NCBI GenBank assembly: GCA_946477805.1
Contig: CAMKZP010000031.1
Span: 1-14,140, forward strand
DNA: 14,140 nucleotides
Origin: an uncultured Enterobacter sp.
Lineage (GTDB): Bacteria; Pseudomonadota; Gammaproteobacteria; Enterobacterales; Enterobacteriaceae
Reading direction: 5' to 3'
Of the stretch, positions 1-8,232 are shown piece by piece. The position numbers and the translations under genes are program-made. Within the stretch, counting starts at the first letter, position 1, and every line of letters starts with the position of its first letter. The notes under the pieces are model-generated. The model worked only from the letters and a program-made list of their open reading frames with translations, was not told where the DNA came from and did no database searches.

Positions 1-740
1 GCATCACCTTCGCGCCGCAGCAATCCGCCGCGGGCGACCTGCACTACGGCCACGGCGAGGCGGGCACCCACGCGCCGGGCATCAGCCAGCGCCAGATGCT
101 GGAGGTGGAGATCGACGTGCTGGACAAAAATAACCGGCTCGCCGCGCGCAACCGCGCCCGCTTTGCCGCCCGCCAACAGCTGGTGCTGAACCTGGTCTCC
201 AGCCCCGGCTCCGGCAAAACGACCCTGCTGACCGAAACCCTCAAGCGGCTGAATAAACGCGTCTCCTGCGCGGTTATCGAAGGCGACCAGCAGACGGTGA
301 ACGACGCCGCGCGCATCCGCGAAACCGGCACCCCGGCGATTCAGGTCAACACGGGCAAAGGCTGCCACCTGGACGCGCAGATGATTGCCGACGCGGCTCC
401 GCGCCTGCCGCTGGAAGAGCACGGCATCCTGTTTATTGAAAACGTCGGCAACCTGGTCTGCCCGGCGAGCTTTGACCTCGGCGAACGGCACAAGGTGGCG
501 GTGCTGTCCGTCACCGAAGGGGAAGACAAGCCGCTGAAATACCCGCATATGTTTGCCGCGGCCTCCCTCATGCTGCTCAACAAGGTCGACCTGCTGCCGT
601 ACCTGAACTTTGACGTGGATAAGTGCCTGGCCTGTGCCCGGGAGGTGAACCCGGATATTGAGATCCTGCTCATCTCCGCCACGCGCGGTGACGGCATGGA
701 GAGCTGGCTGAACTGGCTGGAGAGTGAACGATGTGCATAG
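1..740 (+). CDS. hypB: Hydrogenase nickel incorporation GTPase HypB, 5' partial
   Basis: HypB is a cytoplasmic GTPase and nickel-binding chaperone that works with HypA to load Ni into [NiFe]-hydrogenase large subunits. The reading frame is open from base 3, so the gene runs off the left edge. About 245 residues are visible; E. coli HypB has 290, so roughly 45 N-terminal residues, including the N-terminal Cys-rich Ni site, are missing. Numbering from the Met at base 96, the P-loop PGSGKTT lies at 37-43. The metal-site pair Cys-His follows in GKGCHLD at about 90-91, a further Cys lies in NLVCPASF, and the guanine-specificity motif NKVD comes later. The segment HYGHGEAGTH before the Met matches the E. 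coli protein, which shows that this Met is internal. The stop overlaps hypC by 10 nt, indicating translational coupling. Identity is certain; only the start is unseen. Confidence 0.97.
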   Translation, partial: ITFAPQQSAAGDLHYGHGEAGTHAPGISQRQMLEVEIDVLDKNNRLAARNRARFAARQQLVLNLVSSPGSGKTTLLTETLKRLNKRVSCAVIEGDQQTVNDAARIRETGTPAIQVNTGKGCHLDAQMIADAAPRLPLEEHGILFIENVGNLVCPASFDLGERHKVAVLSVTEGEDKPLKYPHMFAAASLMLLNKVDLLPYLNFDVDKCLACAREVNPDIEILLISATRGDGMESWLNWLESERCA

Positions 741-1003
741 GCGTACCGGGCCAGATCCACTCTATTGCCGGGAATCAGGCCAAAGTCGAGGTCTGCGGCA
801 TCCTGCGCGACGTCGATCTGACGCTGGTGGGCATCACCGACGAAACGGGCGCCTCGCGGCTCGGCCAGTGGGTGCTGGTCCACGTGGGGTTTGCCATGAG
901 CGTAATAAATGAAGCGGAGGCGCGCGACACGCTCGACGCCCTGCAAAATATGTTCGACGTCGAGCCTGACGTCGGCGCCCTGCTGTACGGCGAGGAGCGG
1001 TAG
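731..1003 (+). CDS. hypC: Hydrogenase maturation chaperone HypC
   Basis: HypC is a 90-residue HypC/HybG-family chaperone. With HypD it carries the Fe(CN)2CO unit and delivers it to the hydrogenase large-subunit precursor, in E. coli mainly hydrogenase 3. The diagnostic N-terminus MCIGVPGQ is intact; Cys2, exposed after Met removal, is the residue that contacts HypD and the precursor. The rest (QWVLVHVGFAMSVINEAEA, then DALQNMFDVEPD) is nearly identical to the E. coli protein and the length is the same. The ATG lies inside the end of hypB, 10 nt before its stop is complete, with a purine-rich GGAGAGTGA just upstream as ribosome binding site. Three bases separate its stop from hypD. An overlapping open frame of 62 codons beginning at 724 is a shadow. 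Confidence 0.97.
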   Translation: MCIGVPGQIHSIAGNQAKVEVCGILRDVDLTLVGITDETGASRLGQWVLVHVGFAMSVINEAEARDTLDALQNMFDVEPDVGALLYGEER

Positions 1004-1006
1004 CCC

Positions 1007-2128
1007 ATGCGTTACGTTGATGAATACCGCGCGCCGGAGCAGGTGATGCAGCTTATCGGGCATCTGAAAACCCGTGCGCAGCTGCTCAACCACACCGCCG
1101 AAAAGCCGCTGCGCATTATGGAAGTGTGCGGCGGGCATACTCACGCCATTTTCAAATTTGGCCTCGACCAGCTGCTGCCGGAAAACATCGAGTTTATCCA
1201 CGGCCCCGGCTGCCCGGTGTGCGTTCTGCCGATGGGGCGCATCGACAGCTGCATTGAAATTGCCGGCCAGCCGGACGTCATTTTTTGCACCTTTGGCGAC
1301 GCGATGCGCGTGCCGGGAAAAAGGGGATCGCTGCTGCAGGCCAAGGCGCGCGGCGCGGACGTGCGGATTGTCTACTCGCCGCTGGATGCGCTGACGCTGG
1401 CCGCAGATAACCCCGCGCGAAAGGTGGTGTTTTTCGGCCTCGGGTTTGAAACCACCATGCCCGCCACGGCGATTGCGCTTCAACAGGCAAAGGCGCGTCG
1501 GCTTGAAAACTTTTTCTTTTTCTGTCAGCACATCACGCTGATCCCCACGCTGCGCAGCCTGCTTGAGGAGCCGGGCAACGGTATCGATGCCTTTCTGGCG
1601 CCGGGCCACGTCAGCATGGTTATCGGAACAAAAGCCTACGGTTTTATCGCAGAACGCTACGATCGCCCATTAGTTGTCGCTGGATTCGAACCGCTTGATC
1701 TACTGCAAGGCGTAACCATGCTGGTTGAGCAGAAAATAGCGGCCGTCAGTACGGTGGAGAATCAGTACCGCCGCGTGGTGCCTGATGCGGGCAATGCGCT
1801 CGCACAGCAGGCGATAGCCGACGTGTTTAGCGTTGAGGGCGACAGCGAGTGGCGTGGGCTGGGGCTGATTGCCGAATCCGGCGTGCGCCTGACGCCCGCG
1901 TATCGCGCATTCGATGCTGAAGCGCATTTTCGCCCGCAGCCGCAGCAGGTGTGCGACGATCCGCGCGCCCGCTGCGGCGAGGTGCTCACCGGCAAATGCA
2001 AACCTCATCACTGCCCGTTATTTGGCAGCACCTGTAACCCGCAAACCGCGTTTGGCGCGCTGATGGTCTCCTCCGAAGGGGCGTGCGCGGCGTGGTATCA
2101 GTATCGCAATCAGGAGCGTGAAGCATGA
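1007..2128 (+). CDS. hypD: Hydrogenase maturation protein HypD
   Basis: HypD is the iron-sulfur scaffold on which, with HypC, the Fe atom receives its CO and two cyanide ligands. The protein has 373 residues, the E. coli length. Visible motifs are CGGHTH with Cys41, GPGCPVC with Cys69 and Cys72 (the catalytic thiol-redox cysteines of the family), and GFETTMPATA in the second lobe. The C-terminal cysteine cluster (RCGEVLTGKCKPHHCP, then STCNP and EGAC) holds the [4Fe-4S] cluster. The ATG at 1007 has a GAGGAG ribosome binding site about 7 nt upstream, inside the end of hypC. The stop overlaps the hypE start in an ATGA junction. No key residue is missing, so it should be functional. Confidence 0.97.
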   Translation: MRYVDEYRAPEQVMQLIGHLKTRAQLLNHTAEKPLRIMEVCGGHTHAIFKFGLDQLLPENIEFIHGPGCPVCVLPMGRIDSCIEIAGQPDVIFCTFGDAMRVPGKRGSLLQAKARGADVRIVYSPLDALTLAADNPARKVVFFGLGFETTMPATAIALQQAKARRLENFFFFCQHITLIPTLRSLLEEPGNGIDAFLAPGHVSMVIGTKAYGFIAERYDRPLVVAGFEPLDLLQGVTMLVEQKIAAVSTVENQYRRVVPDAGNALAQQAIADVFSVEGDSEWRGLGLIAESGVRLTPAYRAFDAEAHFRPQPQQVCDDPRARCGEVLTGKCKPHHCPLFGSTCNPQTAFGALMVSSEGACAAWYQYRNQEREA

Positions 2129-3135
2129 ACACGGTTGAAATGGCGCACGGCAGCGGCGGTCAGGCGATGCAGCAGCTGATCGATCGCCTGTTTATGGAAG
2201 CGTTCAACAACCCCTGGCTGGCCGAGCAGGAAGATCAGGCGCGGATCGATCTCGCCGCGCTGACCGCGCAGGGCGACAGGCTGGCGTTCTCCACCGACAG
2301 CTACGTGATCGACCCGCTGTTCTTCCCCGGCGGCGATATCGGCAAGCTCGCCGTCTGCGGCACGGCCAACGACGTCGCCGTCAGCGGCGCCGTCCCTCGC
2401 TACCTCTCCTGCGGGTTTATTCTCGAAGAAGGTCTGCCGATGGAAACGCTCACGGCGGTGGTAAACAGCATGGCCCACGCCGCGCGCGAGGCGGGCATCG
2501 CTATTGTGACCGGCGATACCAAAGTGGTGCAGCGCGGCGCGGCCGACAAGCTGTTCATTAATACAGCCGGAATGGGGGCGATCCCTGCCGAGATTCACTG
2601 GGGCGCGCAGCGGCTTGCCGCAGGCGACGTGCTGATCGTCAGCGGAACCCTCGGGGACCACGGGGCGACCATTCTGAACCTGCGCGAAGGGCTGGGGCTG
2701 GACGGCGAGCTGCGCAGCGACTGCGCGGTGCTCACTTCGCTTATCCAGCCTCTGCGCGGCATTCCGGGGGTGAAAGCCCTGCGCGACGCGACGCGAGGCG
2801 GCGTTAACGCCGTGGTGCACGAGTTCGCCGCACGCTGCGGCTGCGGAATTGAACTCACCGAGCGCGATCTGCCCGTTAAACCTGCCGTTCGCGGGCTGTG
2901 CGAGCTGCTCGGCCTTGACCCGCTCAACTTCGCGAACGAAGGCAAGCTGGTGGTCGGCGTGGAACGCGCGGCGGCCGGTGCCGTGCTGGACCTGCTGCGG
3001 GCGCATCCCTCAGGGAAAGACGCGGCAATCATCGGCGAAGTGGTTGAGCGCAAAGGGGTGCGCCTGGCCGGGCTGTATGGCGTTAAGCGTACGCTGGATC
3101 TGCCGCACGCCGAGCCGTTACCCCGTATTTGCTAG
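2125..3135 (+). CDS. hypE: Carbamoyl-dehydratase HypE (hydrogenase maturation)
   Basis: HypE receives a carbamoyl group from HypF on its C-terminal cysteine and dehydrates it with ATP to a thiocyanate, the source of the CN ligands passed to HypC-HypD. The protein has 336 residues and the PurM/AIR-synthase fold. It shows the N-terminal HGSGGQ motif at 8-13, the ATP-site segments STDSYVIDPLFFPGG and CGTANDVAVSGA, GDTKVV, and the invariant C-terminal PRIC with Cys336 as acceptor. The start is fixed by the ATGA overlap with hypD and agrees with the E. coli protein. HypF is not encoded next to it here, as in E. coli. A 63-nt gap without a convincing terminator leads to fhlA, so read-through is likely. 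Confidence 0.97.
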   Translation: MNTVEMAHGSGGQAMQQLIDRLFMEAFNNPWLAEQEDQARIDLAALTAQGDRLAFSTDSYVIDPLFFPGGDIGKLAVCGTANDVAVSGAVPRYLSCGFILEEGLPMETLTAVVNSMAHAAREAGIAIVTGDTKVVQRGAADKLFINTAGMGAIPAEIHWGAQRLAAGDVLIVSGTLGDHGATILNLREGLGLDGELRSDCAVLTSLIQPLRGIPGVKALRDATRGGVNAVVHEFAARCGCGIELTERDLPVKPAVRGLCELLGLDPLNFANEGKLVVGVERAAAGAVLDLLRAHPSGKDAAIIGEVVERKGVRLAGLYGVKRTLDLPHAEPLPRIC

Positions 3136-3198
3136 CGCCGCGCCATAAGCGGCCAGCACTGAATTTATCTTTTTGCCAGTTTCTATTGGAAAGCAATA

Positions 3199-5271
3199 AT
3201 GCCGTATACACCGATGAGCGATCTTGGACAGCAGGGCCTGTTTGACATCACGCGCACACTTTTACAGCAGCCCGATCTCGGTTCGCTGAGCGATGCCCTG
3301 ACGCGCCTGGTCAGGCAGTCTGCGCTGGCGGACAGCGCGGCCATCGTGCTCTGGCATAGCGGAACCCATCGGGCGAGCTATTACTCCACGCGTGACAACG
3401 GCAAAGCCTTCGAATATGAGGACGAAACCTATCTGGCGCACGGTCCGGTGCGCCGTATTCTCTCTCGCCCGGAGGTGCTGCACTGCAGCTTTAGCGAGTT
3501 CCGGCAGGCCTGGCCGATGCTGGTTGAGGGTAATCTTTATCAGCCCTTTGGCCATTACTGCATGCTGCCGCTGGCGGCGGAAGGCCATATTTTTGGCGGC
3601 TGCGAGTTTATCCGCCAGACGGACCAGCCCTGGAGTGAGGCGGAGTACGAGCGGCTGCACACCTTCACCCAGATTGTGGCCGTGGTGGCGGAGCAGATCC
3701 AAAGCCGCGTCACCCACAACGTGGATTTTGACCTGCTGAGCCGCGAGCGCGACAACTTCCGCATTCTGGTCGCCATCACCAACGCCGTGCTCTCCCGCCT
3801 CGACATGGACGAGCTGGTCAGCGAAGTGTCGAAGGAGATCCACCACTACTTTAAAATCGACGCTATCAGCATTGCCCTGCGCGGCCATCGCAAGGGCAAG
3901 CTGAATATCTATTCCACGCACTATCTCGATGAAGCCAACCCTGCGCACGAGCAGAGCGAAGTGGATGAAGCCGGAACGCTCTCCGAGCGGGTGTTCAAAA
4001 GCAAAGAGATCCTGCTGCTTAACCTCAACGAGCAGGACCCGGTAGCGCCCTACGAGCGGATGCTGTTCAACACCTGGGGCAATAAAATTCAGACGCTGTG
4101 CCTGCTGCCGCTGATGTCCGGCAACACCATGCTCGGCGTGCTGAAGCTGGCGCAGTGTGAAGAGGGGATCTTCACCACCGCCAATCTCAAGCTGCTGCGC
4201 CAGATTGCCGAGCGGATTTCGATTGCTCTGGATAACGCTCTGGCCTATCAGGAGATCCATCGCCTCAAAGAGCGGCTGGTGGATGAAAACCTGGCCCTGA
4301 CCGAACAGCTCAACAACGTGGACAGCGAGTTTGGTGAAATCATCGGGCGCAGCGATGCGATGTACAGCGTGCTTAAGCAGGTTGAGATGGTGGCGCAAAG
4401 CGACAGCACCGTTCTGATTCTGGGAGAAACCGGCACGGGGAAAGAGCTGATCGCCCGCGCTATCCACAATCTCAGCAACCGCAACAGCCGCCGGATGGTC
4501 AAAATGAACTGCGCGGCGATGCCTGCGGGCCTGCTGGAAAGCGATCTTTTCGGCCACGAGCGCGGGGCGTTTACCGGGGCCAGCAGCCAGCGGCTGGGGC
4601 GTTTTGAACTGGCGGATAAAAGCTCGCTGTTCCTTGACGAAGTGGGCGACATGCCGCTTGAGCTGCAGCCAAAGCTGCTTCGCGTCCTGCAGGAGCAGGA
4701 GTTTGAGCGCCTCGGCAGCAACAAGCTGATCCAGACCGACGTGCGGCTGATTGCCGCCACCAACCGCGACCTGAAAAAAATGGTCGCCGACCGCGAGTTT
4801 CGCAGCGATCTCTACTATCGCCTGAACGTCTTCCCGATCTGCCTGCCGCCGCTGCGCGAGCGCCCGGAAGATATCCCGCTGCTGGTGAAAGCCTTTACCG
4901 CCAAAATTGCGCGGCGGATGGGGCGCAATATCGACAGTATCCCCGCCGAGACGCTGCGCACCCTCTCCTCTATGGAGTGGCCGGGCAACGTGCGCGAGCT
5001 GGAAAACGTCATTGAACGCGCGGTGCTCCTGACGCGGGGCAACGTGCTGCAGCTGTCGCTGCCTGAGGTATCTCTCCCTGATGAGCCCTCCGTGACGGCA
5101 GAGGTGGCGCAGGAGGGCGAAGATGACTATCAGCTGATCGTGCGCGTGCTCAAGGAGACCAACGGCGTGGTGGCCGGGCCGAAGGGCGCGGCGCAACGGC
5201 TCGGGCTGAAACGTACCACCCTGCTCTCGCGCATGAAGCGCCTGGGCATTGATAAAGAGAGCCTGCTTTAA
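3199..5271 (+). CDS. fhlA: Formate hydrogenlyase transcriptional activator FhlA
   Basis: FhlA is a sigma-54-dependent activator that senses formate and turns on formate dehydrogenase H, hydrogenase 3 and hyp genes under fermentation. It has 690 residues (692 in E. coli). Two GAF-type sensor regions occupy about 20-170 and 190-345, followed by a short linker helix (LKERLVDENLALTEQLNN). The AAA+ domain has Walker A GETGTGKE at 409-416, the sigma-54 contact loop GAFTGA at 456-461 and Walker B LFLDE at 477-481. A Fis-type helix-turn-helix lies at about 658-690 (GPKGAAQRLGLKRTTLLSR). Instead of the phosphoacceptor receiver of NtrC-type proteins it has ligand-sensing domains, as known for this family. 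The ATG at 3199 has GGAAA 6 nt upstream. It probably shares hyp transcripts. All elements needed for ATP-driven activation are intact. Confidence 0.97.
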   Translation: MPYTPMSDLGQQGLFDITRTLLQQPDLGSLSDALTRLVRQSALADSAAIVLWHSGTHRASYYSTRDNGKAFEYEDETYLAHGPVRRILSRPEVLHCSFSEFRQAWPMLVEGNLYQPFGHYCMLPLAAEGHIFGGCEFIRQTDQPWSEAEYERLHTFTQIVAVVAEQIQSRVTHNVDFDLLSRERDNFRILVAITNAVLSRLDMDELVSEVSKEIHHYFKIDAISIALRGHRKGKLNIYSTHYLDEANPAHEQSEVDEAGTLSERVFKSKEILLLNLNEQDPVAPYERMLFNTWGNKIQTLCLLPLMSGNTMLGVLKLAQCEEGIFTTANLKLLRQIAERISIALDNALAYQEIHRLKERLVDENLALTEQLNNVDSEFGEIIGRSDAMYSVLKQVEMVAQSDSTVLILGETGTGKELIARAIHNLSNRNSRRMVKMNCAAMPAGLLESDLFGHERGAFTGASSQRLGRFELADKSSLFLDEVGDMPLELQPKLLRVLQEQEFERLGSNKLIQTDVRLIAATNRDLKKMVADREFRSDLYYRLNVFPICLPPLRERPEDIPLLVKAFTAKIARRMGRNIDSIPAETLRTLSSMEWPGNVRELENVIERAVLLTRGNVLQLSLPEVSLPDEPSVTAEVAQEGEDDYQLIVRVLKETNGVVAGPKGAAQRLGLKRTTLLSRMKRLGIDKESLL

Positions 5272-5282
5272 CCCGTCCTTCC

Positions 5283-5307
5283 GGCGGTGCTGTCGGGCAC
5301 CGCCCTT
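5283..5307 (+). terminator. Candidate terminator after fhlA
   Basis: A perfect 8-bp inverted repeat, GGCGGTGC (5283-5290) and GCACCGCC (5297-5304), with a 6-nt loop lies 11 nt after the fhlA stop. It is followed by CTTCGTTA rather than a real T run, so it is a weak intrinsic terminator at best. It separates fhlA from the iron operon promoter. Confidence 0.4.
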
Positions 5308-5332
5308 CGTTACCCTGCGCAATTGTCCCTCA

Positions 5333-5361
5333 TTGACACAAAATATTTTCCTCTGTATAAA
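5333..5361 (+). promoter_or_regulatory. Sigma-70 promoter of the iron-uptake operon
   Basis: TTGACA (5333-5338) is a perfect -35 box. After exactly 17 nt comes TATAAA (5356-5361), which matches five of six bases of the -10 consensus. The predicted start is near 5368, about 56 nt before the first ATG. The surrounding 5330-5410 is clearly AT-richer than the flanking genes, as expected of a promoter. Such a strong core promoter fits a gene set controlled mainly by repression. Confidence 0.75.
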
Positions 5362-5371
5362 ATTCCGCCTT

Positions 5372-5390
5372 AATAATGAGTTTCATTTGC
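5372..5390 (+). promoter_or_regulatory. Fur box (iron-dependent repressor site)
   Basis: AATAATGAGTTTCATTTGC matches 13 of 19 bases of the Fur consensus GATAATGATAATCATTATC, including the blocks ATAATGA and TCATT. It starts a few bases after the predicted transcription start of the promoter at 5333-5361, so bound Fe-Fur would block polymerase. The downstream genes encode a siderophore-type importer, which supports the call. The match was counted by eye and binding is inference. Confidence 0.7.
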
Positions 5391-5423
5391 ATCAATAATA
5401 ATTTTAATGAAGGGTAGCGTTCT

Positions 5424-6422
5424 ATGAAAAAGGTCATCTTCGCGTTAGGCCTGGCGGCGGCGTCGGCCAGCTCCGCTCTGGCAACCACGTATCCGCTGAC
5501 GATTGAAAACTGCGGTTACAAAGAGACGTTCACCAAAGCGCCAGAGCGCGTCGTTGCCCTTGGTCAGAATACCGTTGAGATCCTGCTGCTGCTGGGCCTG
5601 GAAGATAAGGTCAAAGCCAGCGCCTTCTGGCCGACCAAAGTCCTGCCGCAGCTGGCCGGGCAGAATGCAAAGGTGAAGACGCTGACGGTCGAAATTCCGA
5701 CGCTTGAATCCATCCTTTCGCAAAACCCTGATTTCGTTCCGGCCCAGCTTCCCCTTCTGCTCGGGCCCGAGAGCAAGGTCGCCAAACGTGAAGATCTGGC
5801 CACCGTCGGCGTGAACAGCTATTTATCGCCAGGCATGTGCGCCACCAAAAAAGCCGCTGGCGATATGTACGGCAGCCGCCAGAAGCTGTGGGATATGACC
5901 TATCTCTATAAAGAGATTGAAGATTTCGCCAAAATTTTCAACGTTGAAGATCGCGGTCAGGCCGTGATTGCCGATTTCAAAAAACGCGAGGCCGACCTGC
6001 GTCAGGCGTTTGGCAAAAATAAAAAAGACCTGTCGTTTGTGTTCTGGTTCTCCAGCGCCTCTCCGTCTGCGGATGCCTACGTCGGCGGAAAAAACAGCGC
6101 CTCCGGATTTATCGCCAACGTGCTGGGCGGCCATAACGCTATCACGTCCGAAACCGAATGGCCGACCGTGGGCTGGGAAAGCATCATCGCCGCCAACCCG
6201 GATGTGATCGTGGTCTCTAGCCTGGATCGTAACCGCTGGACTCTGGATAGCGCGGAGGAAAAAATCAAATTCCTGAAGCGCGATCCCGCCGTCAGCCAGC
6301 TGGACGCGGTGAAGAAAGGCCATATCGTGGTGATGGACGGCCAGGCGATGAACCCGACGATCCGCACCATTTACGGCGCTGAACAGGTGGGCGAACAGCT
6401 CAAAAAGCTGGGGCTGAACTGA
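5424..6422 (+). CDS. Periplasmic iron-siderophore-type binding protein (ABC importer)
   Basis: This 332-residue protein is the periplasmic solute-binding component of an ABC importer of the FepB/BtuF/FecB class (cluster A, helical-backbone type). Residues 1-20 are a Sec signal peptide (MKKVIFALGLAAASASSALA) with a likely cut after ALA; there is no lipobox, so it should be soluble in the periplasm. The mature start TTYPLTIENCGY and APERVVALGQNTVEILLLLG are typical of the N-lobe, and NPDVIVVSS and GHIVVMDG of the C-lobe. The only two cysteines are Cys30 and Cys139, which could form one disulfide. The ATG at 5424 has GAAGGG 9 nt upstream. It is first in a Fur-type operon, so iron chelate is the probable cargo. 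The exact siderophore, or haem or corrinoid, cannot be told from sequence. Confidence 0.88.
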   Translation: MKKVIFALGLAAASASSALATTYPLTIENCGYKETFTKAPERVVALGQNTVEILLLLGLEDKVKASAFWPTKVLPQLAGQNAKVKTLTVEIPTLESILSQNPDFVPAQLPLLLGPESKVAKREDLATVGVNSYLSPGMCATKKAAGDMYGSRQKLWDMTYLYKEIEDFAKIFNVEDRGQAVIADFKKREADLRQAFGKNKKDLSFVFWFSSASPSADAYVGGKNSASGFIANVLGGHNAITSETEWPTVGWESIIAANPDVIVVSSLDRNRWTLDSAEEKIKFLKRDPAVSQLDAVKKGHIVVMDGQAMNPTIRTIYGAEQVGEQLKKLGLN

Positions 6423-7459
6423 TGTCATCCGCCGTACTGCAGGCCCGCCAGGGCCTGTTCCTTACGACTTCATGCGTGCTCGCGTTCGCCCTGCTGTTTC
6501 TGGTGATTGCGCTTGGCGTCAGCGTCGGCGAGCTGTCGATTCCGCTGCAGAACGTCTTTTATGCTATCGGCAATAAGCTGGGGCTAACCGCGGTTCCGCT
6601 CAACCGCATCTATGAGAGCGTCATCTGGGACTTTCGCCTGAGCCGCGCGCTGGTGGCGGCCTGCTGCGGTGCGGGGCTCGCCATCTGCGGCGCCGTACTG
6701 CAAAGCCTGCTGAAGAACGCGCTGGCGGAACCTTACGTGCTGGGCGTCTCTGCCGGGGCCTCTACGGGCGCCGTATCCGTGGTGGTGTTGGGTATCGGCA
6801 CCGGGGCGGTCTCGCTCTCTGCGGGTGCCTTTGCCGGGGCGTTCGCCGCTTTTGCGTTTGTGGCCTTTCTGACCAACGGCGCGCGCGGCGGCAACGAACG
6901 CACGATCCTCGCTGGGGTCGCCGCCTCGCAGCTTTTCAACGCCGTTACCGCTTATACCATCAGTACCTCCGCCAGCGCCCAGCAGGCGCGGGACGTCATG
7001 TTCTGGCTGCTGGGCAGCTTTAGCGGCGTGCGCTGGCCGGAGTTTCAGCTGGCGCTGGTCGTGGTGCTGGCAGGTCTTGCCATTTGCCTCTATTACTCCC
7101 GCGCGCTGGATGCGTTTACGTTTGGCGACGATGCCGCCGCATCGCTCGGCATTAACGTGCCCTGGGTGCGTCTCGCGCTGTTCACTACCACCGCGCTGAT
7201 AACCGCCACTATCGTCAGCATGGCGGGCTCAATCGGCTTTGTTGGGCTGGTGGTTCCGCACATCATGCGCTTCCTGTTCGGTCCGCTGCACCGCACGCTG
7301 CTTATCGCCAGCGCGCTGGCGGGCGCGATCCTGATGGTGCTGGCGGACATTGCCTCGCGCATGCTGATTGCTCCGCAAAGCCTGCCCGTAGGCGTGGTCA
7401 CGGCGCTGGTCGGCGTTCCGTTCTTCGCCGTGATTATCTACCGCTCAAGGAATAAGTGA
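6422..7459 (+). CDS. FecCD-family iron ABC transporter permease
   Basis: This is an inner-membrane permease of the FecCD/BtuC family, 345 residues and strongly hydrophobic throughout, as expected for about ten membrane helices. Family signatures are in order: GAVLQSLLKNALAEPYVLGV near residues 90-109, SIGFVGLVVPHIMRFLFG near 270-288 (the region that docks on the ATPase), and LPVGVVTALVGVPFFAVII near the C-terminus. A single permease gene is present, so the channel is presumably a homodimer, as in BtuC2D2, unlike the FepD-FepG heterodimer. Its ATG shares one base with the stop of the binding protein (TGATG), a coupling junction. It is almost certainly expressed with the flanking genes. Confidence 0.92.
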   Translation: MSSAVLQARQGLFLTTSCVLAFALLFLVIALGVSVGELSIPLQNVFYAIGNKLGLTAVPLNRIYESVIWDFRLSRALVAACCGAGLAICGAVLQSLLKNALAEPYVLGVSAGASTGAVSVVVLGIGTGAVSLSAGAFAGAFAAFAFVAFLTNGARGGNERTILAGVAASQLFNAVTAYTISTSASAQQARDVMFWLLGSFSGVRWPEFQLALVVVLAGLAICLYYSRALDAFTFGDDAAASLGINVPWVRLALFTTTALITATIVSMAGSIGFVGLVVPHIMRFLFGPLHRTLLIASALAGAILMVLADIASRMLIAPQSLPVGVVTALVGVPFFAVIIYRSRNK

Positions 7460-8220
7460 TGAGTATCTGCGCTGAAAATATTACCTGGAAGGTCGGTAAA
7501 AAAGTCATCGTGAATGACGTCTCGCTGAAGGTCGCCAGAGGGGAAACGGTCGGCCTGCTTGGCCCTAACGGCTGCGGTAAGTCCTCACTTTTGCGGATCC
7601 TGGCGGGGCTGCGCCGCGCCGATGCTGGCCGCGTAACGCTGGACGGCCAGGACATTTCCCGCGTAGCCAAAAAGCAGCTTGCCCGCCGCGTGGCGTTCGT
7701 GGAGCAGCACGGGATGACCGACGCCAATATGCGCGTGCGCGACGTGGTCAAGCTCGGGCGTATTCCGCACCACTCCCCTTTCTCGAACTGGAGCGCGCAG
7801 GATGACGATACCGTCACCGCCGCGCTTGAGCGTGTGGATATGCTGGACCGCAGCGAGCAGGGCTGGCTGAGCCTGTCCGGCGGCGAGCGTCAGCGGGTGC
7901 ACATCGCCCGCGCGCTGGCGCAGACACCCACCGAAATCCTGCTCGATGAGCCGACCAACCATCTGGACATTCATCATCAAATGCAGCTGATGCATTTGAT
8001 CAGCGAGCTACCCGTTACCAGCATTGTCGCCATTCACGATCTCAACCACGCTTCGATGTTCTGTGATTCGCTGATTGTGATGCAGAAAGGGCAAATTGTG
8101 GCAACGGGCACGCCGCAGGCGATTTTATCCGAGGAGCTGCTCTGGGACGTTTTCAGAGTGAAAACCAAAATTGAGATCTCCCCGTATCATGGTAAAAAGC
8201 ACATTCATTTCATCGTTTAG
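7459..8220 (+). CDS. Iron-siderophore-type ABC transporter ATP-binding protein
   Basis: This is the cytoplasmic ATPase that powers the importer, 253 residues, of the FepC/FecE/BtuD class. Walker A is GPNGCGKS at 35-42, the Q-loop has Gln83, the signature is LSGGERQ at 139-145, Walker B is ILLDE at 160-164, the D-loop is NHLD and the switch His193 sits in AIHDLNHA. All catalytic parts are intact. I chose the ATG at 7459 because it makes a TGATG junction with the permease stop, identical to the previous junction. A GTG one codon upstream at 7456 is possible but would add only one residue. The C-terminal tail YHGKKHIHFIV is histidine-containing, a common ending in this class. Confidence 0.93.
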   Translation: MSICAENITWKVGKKVIVNDVSLKVARGETVGLLGPNGCGKSSLLRILAGLRRADAGRVTLDGQDISRVAKKQLARRVAFVEQHGMTDANMRVRDVVKLGRIPHHSPFSNWSAQDDDTVTAALERVDMLDRSEQGWLSLSGGERQRVHIARALAQTPTEILLDEPTNHLDIHHQMQLMHLISELPVTSIVAIHDLNHASMFCDSLIVMQKGQIVATGTPQAILSEELLWDVFRVKTKIEISPYHGKKHIHFIV

Positions 8221-8232
8221 GGGCAAGTAAAC

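Noticed and set aside
3137..3153. Small inverted repeat GCCGC/GCGGC after hypE as a terminator.
   Set aside because: The stem has only five pairs and no adjacent T run, so read-through into fhlA is more likely.
3262..5322. A 686-codon open frame on the minus strand opposite fhlA, and other long minus-strand frames opposite hypD, hypE and mutS.
   Set aside because: They are shadows of GC-rich plus-strand genes; the products are rich in His, Arg and Gln with no recognisable domain, while the plus-strand proteins are near-identical to known families.
5324..5338. TGTCC-CTCAT-TGACA resembles the FhlA upstream activating motif TGTCGnnnnTGACA.
   Set aside because: The spacing is five rather than four, one base mismatches, and TTGACA here is better explained as the -35 box of the iron operon.
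7456..7458. GTG start for the ABC ATPase giving an N-terminal MMSICAEN.
   Set aside because: The ATG at 7459 forms the same TGATG junction as the preceding gene pair and gives the usual family start.
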